Source: Chryseobacterium camelliae (lineage in GTDB: Bacteria; Bacteroidota; Bacteroidia; Flavobacteriales; Weeksellaceae). Taken from it: a stretch of 64,000 bases of DNA. Positions 63,842 through 64,000 of this stretch are shown piece after piece (positions within the stretch are counted from its first letter, which is position 1; every line of letters starts with the position of its first letter). The notes under the pieces are model-generated. The model made no database searches. It saw only the letters and a program-made list of their open reading frames with translations, and was not told the origin of the DNA. The DNA is taken from NCBI RefSeq assembly GCF_030818575.1, contig NZ_JAUTAL010000001.1, positions 744,001-808,000 on the forward strand, in the 5' to 3' direction. The translations under genes were made by a program, and so were the position numbers.

Positions 63842-64000
63842 TGAAAAAACTGTTTTTAACAGGATGCATTGGGTTACTAATAGCGTCCTGTTCTAAAAAA
63901 GAAAATACGGCCGTGCAATCTACGGAAGGGTCAGGGCAATCCGAGCAAAAGGTTACCCAGCTTTCCGGGGAACAGATGATCCAGACGCTGGATTGCTCGG
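63841..64000 (+). CDS. Second lipoprotein, cut by the window edge
   Basis: 53 codons visible. Lipobox LLIASC followed by SKK (Cys about residue 17). The visible part ends QMIQTLDCS, which is how many small c-type cytochromes begin (the next residues would need to form the CxxCH motif), but the motif itself lies beyond the window. It overlaps the preceding gene by one base. Confidence 0.7.
   Translation, partial: MKKLFLTGCIGLLIASCSKKENTAVQSTEGSGQSEQKVTQLSGEQMIQTLDCS

Overview
The window looks like a chromosomal segment of a Chryseobacterium-like member of the Flavobacteriia (Bacteroidota). The support is a very large secreted protein with a type IX secretion C-terminal domain, monomeric isocitrate dehydrogenase, Bacteroidota-type -7 boxes (TAnnTTTG) upstream of several genes, little visible Shine-Dalgarno sequence, and many TAA stops. 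No rRNA, tRNA, complete insertion sequence, prophage or CRISPR array was seen.

Layout. 1-15.7 kb is mostly housekeeping and secreted functions: a GH5 glycoside hydrolase cut by the left edge, a Crp/Fnr regulator, a Gfo/Idh oxidoreductase, Pcm, a 2-hydroxyacid dehydrogenase, a 1399-residue T9SS-exported repeat protein, urocanate hydratase and a di-haem peroxidase. 15.7-29.5 kb is an accessory and decaying zone. It holds two arrays of a palindromic repeat family (18.4-19.4 kb and 28.7-29.4 kb) in opposite orientation, with smaller remnants at 15.7 and 27.9 kb. Between or beside them lie a PEP mutase-like/Ada pair, a GIY-YIG protein, a frameshifted DUF2130 gene, a doubly broken toxin-antitoxin pair, an EcsC protein, a two-gene secreted-peptide/lipoprotein operon, Hsp20, a Kef-type antiporter, a frameshifted GAPN-like aldehyde dehydrogenase, and a SnoaL/ABM gene whose 3' end runs into the second array. 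29.5-55.2 kb is a mix of stress, detoxification and regulatory genes: an ECF sigma factor, S41 peptidase, three MBL-fold proteins in the wider window, AraC regulators, duplicated aldo/keto reductases with an MFS pump, icd, tpx, a close TetX-family flavin monooxygenase homologue, and a run of VOC, SRPBCC and SDR genes.

55.2-63.5 kb is a complete tryptophan operon on the minus strand, in the order leader peptide-trpE-trpG-trpD-trpC-trpF-GNAT-trpB-trpA-lipB. Upstream of trpE the sequence encodes a 25-residue leader peptide with three consecutive Trp codons. A U-tailed hairpin follows it, so this is a classical ribosome-dependent attenuator, and a -7-like box sits four bases before the leader ATG. 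A two-gene lipoprotein operon leaves the window at the right edge.

Most notable: the trp attenuator with an acetyltransferase embedded in the operon; the alternating two-type palindrome arrays flanking a stretch rich in broken genes; a toxin-antitoxin locus caught mid-decay; and the TetX homologue next to an AraC regulator. All homology statements come from reading translated sequence and remembered family motifs. No database search was run.
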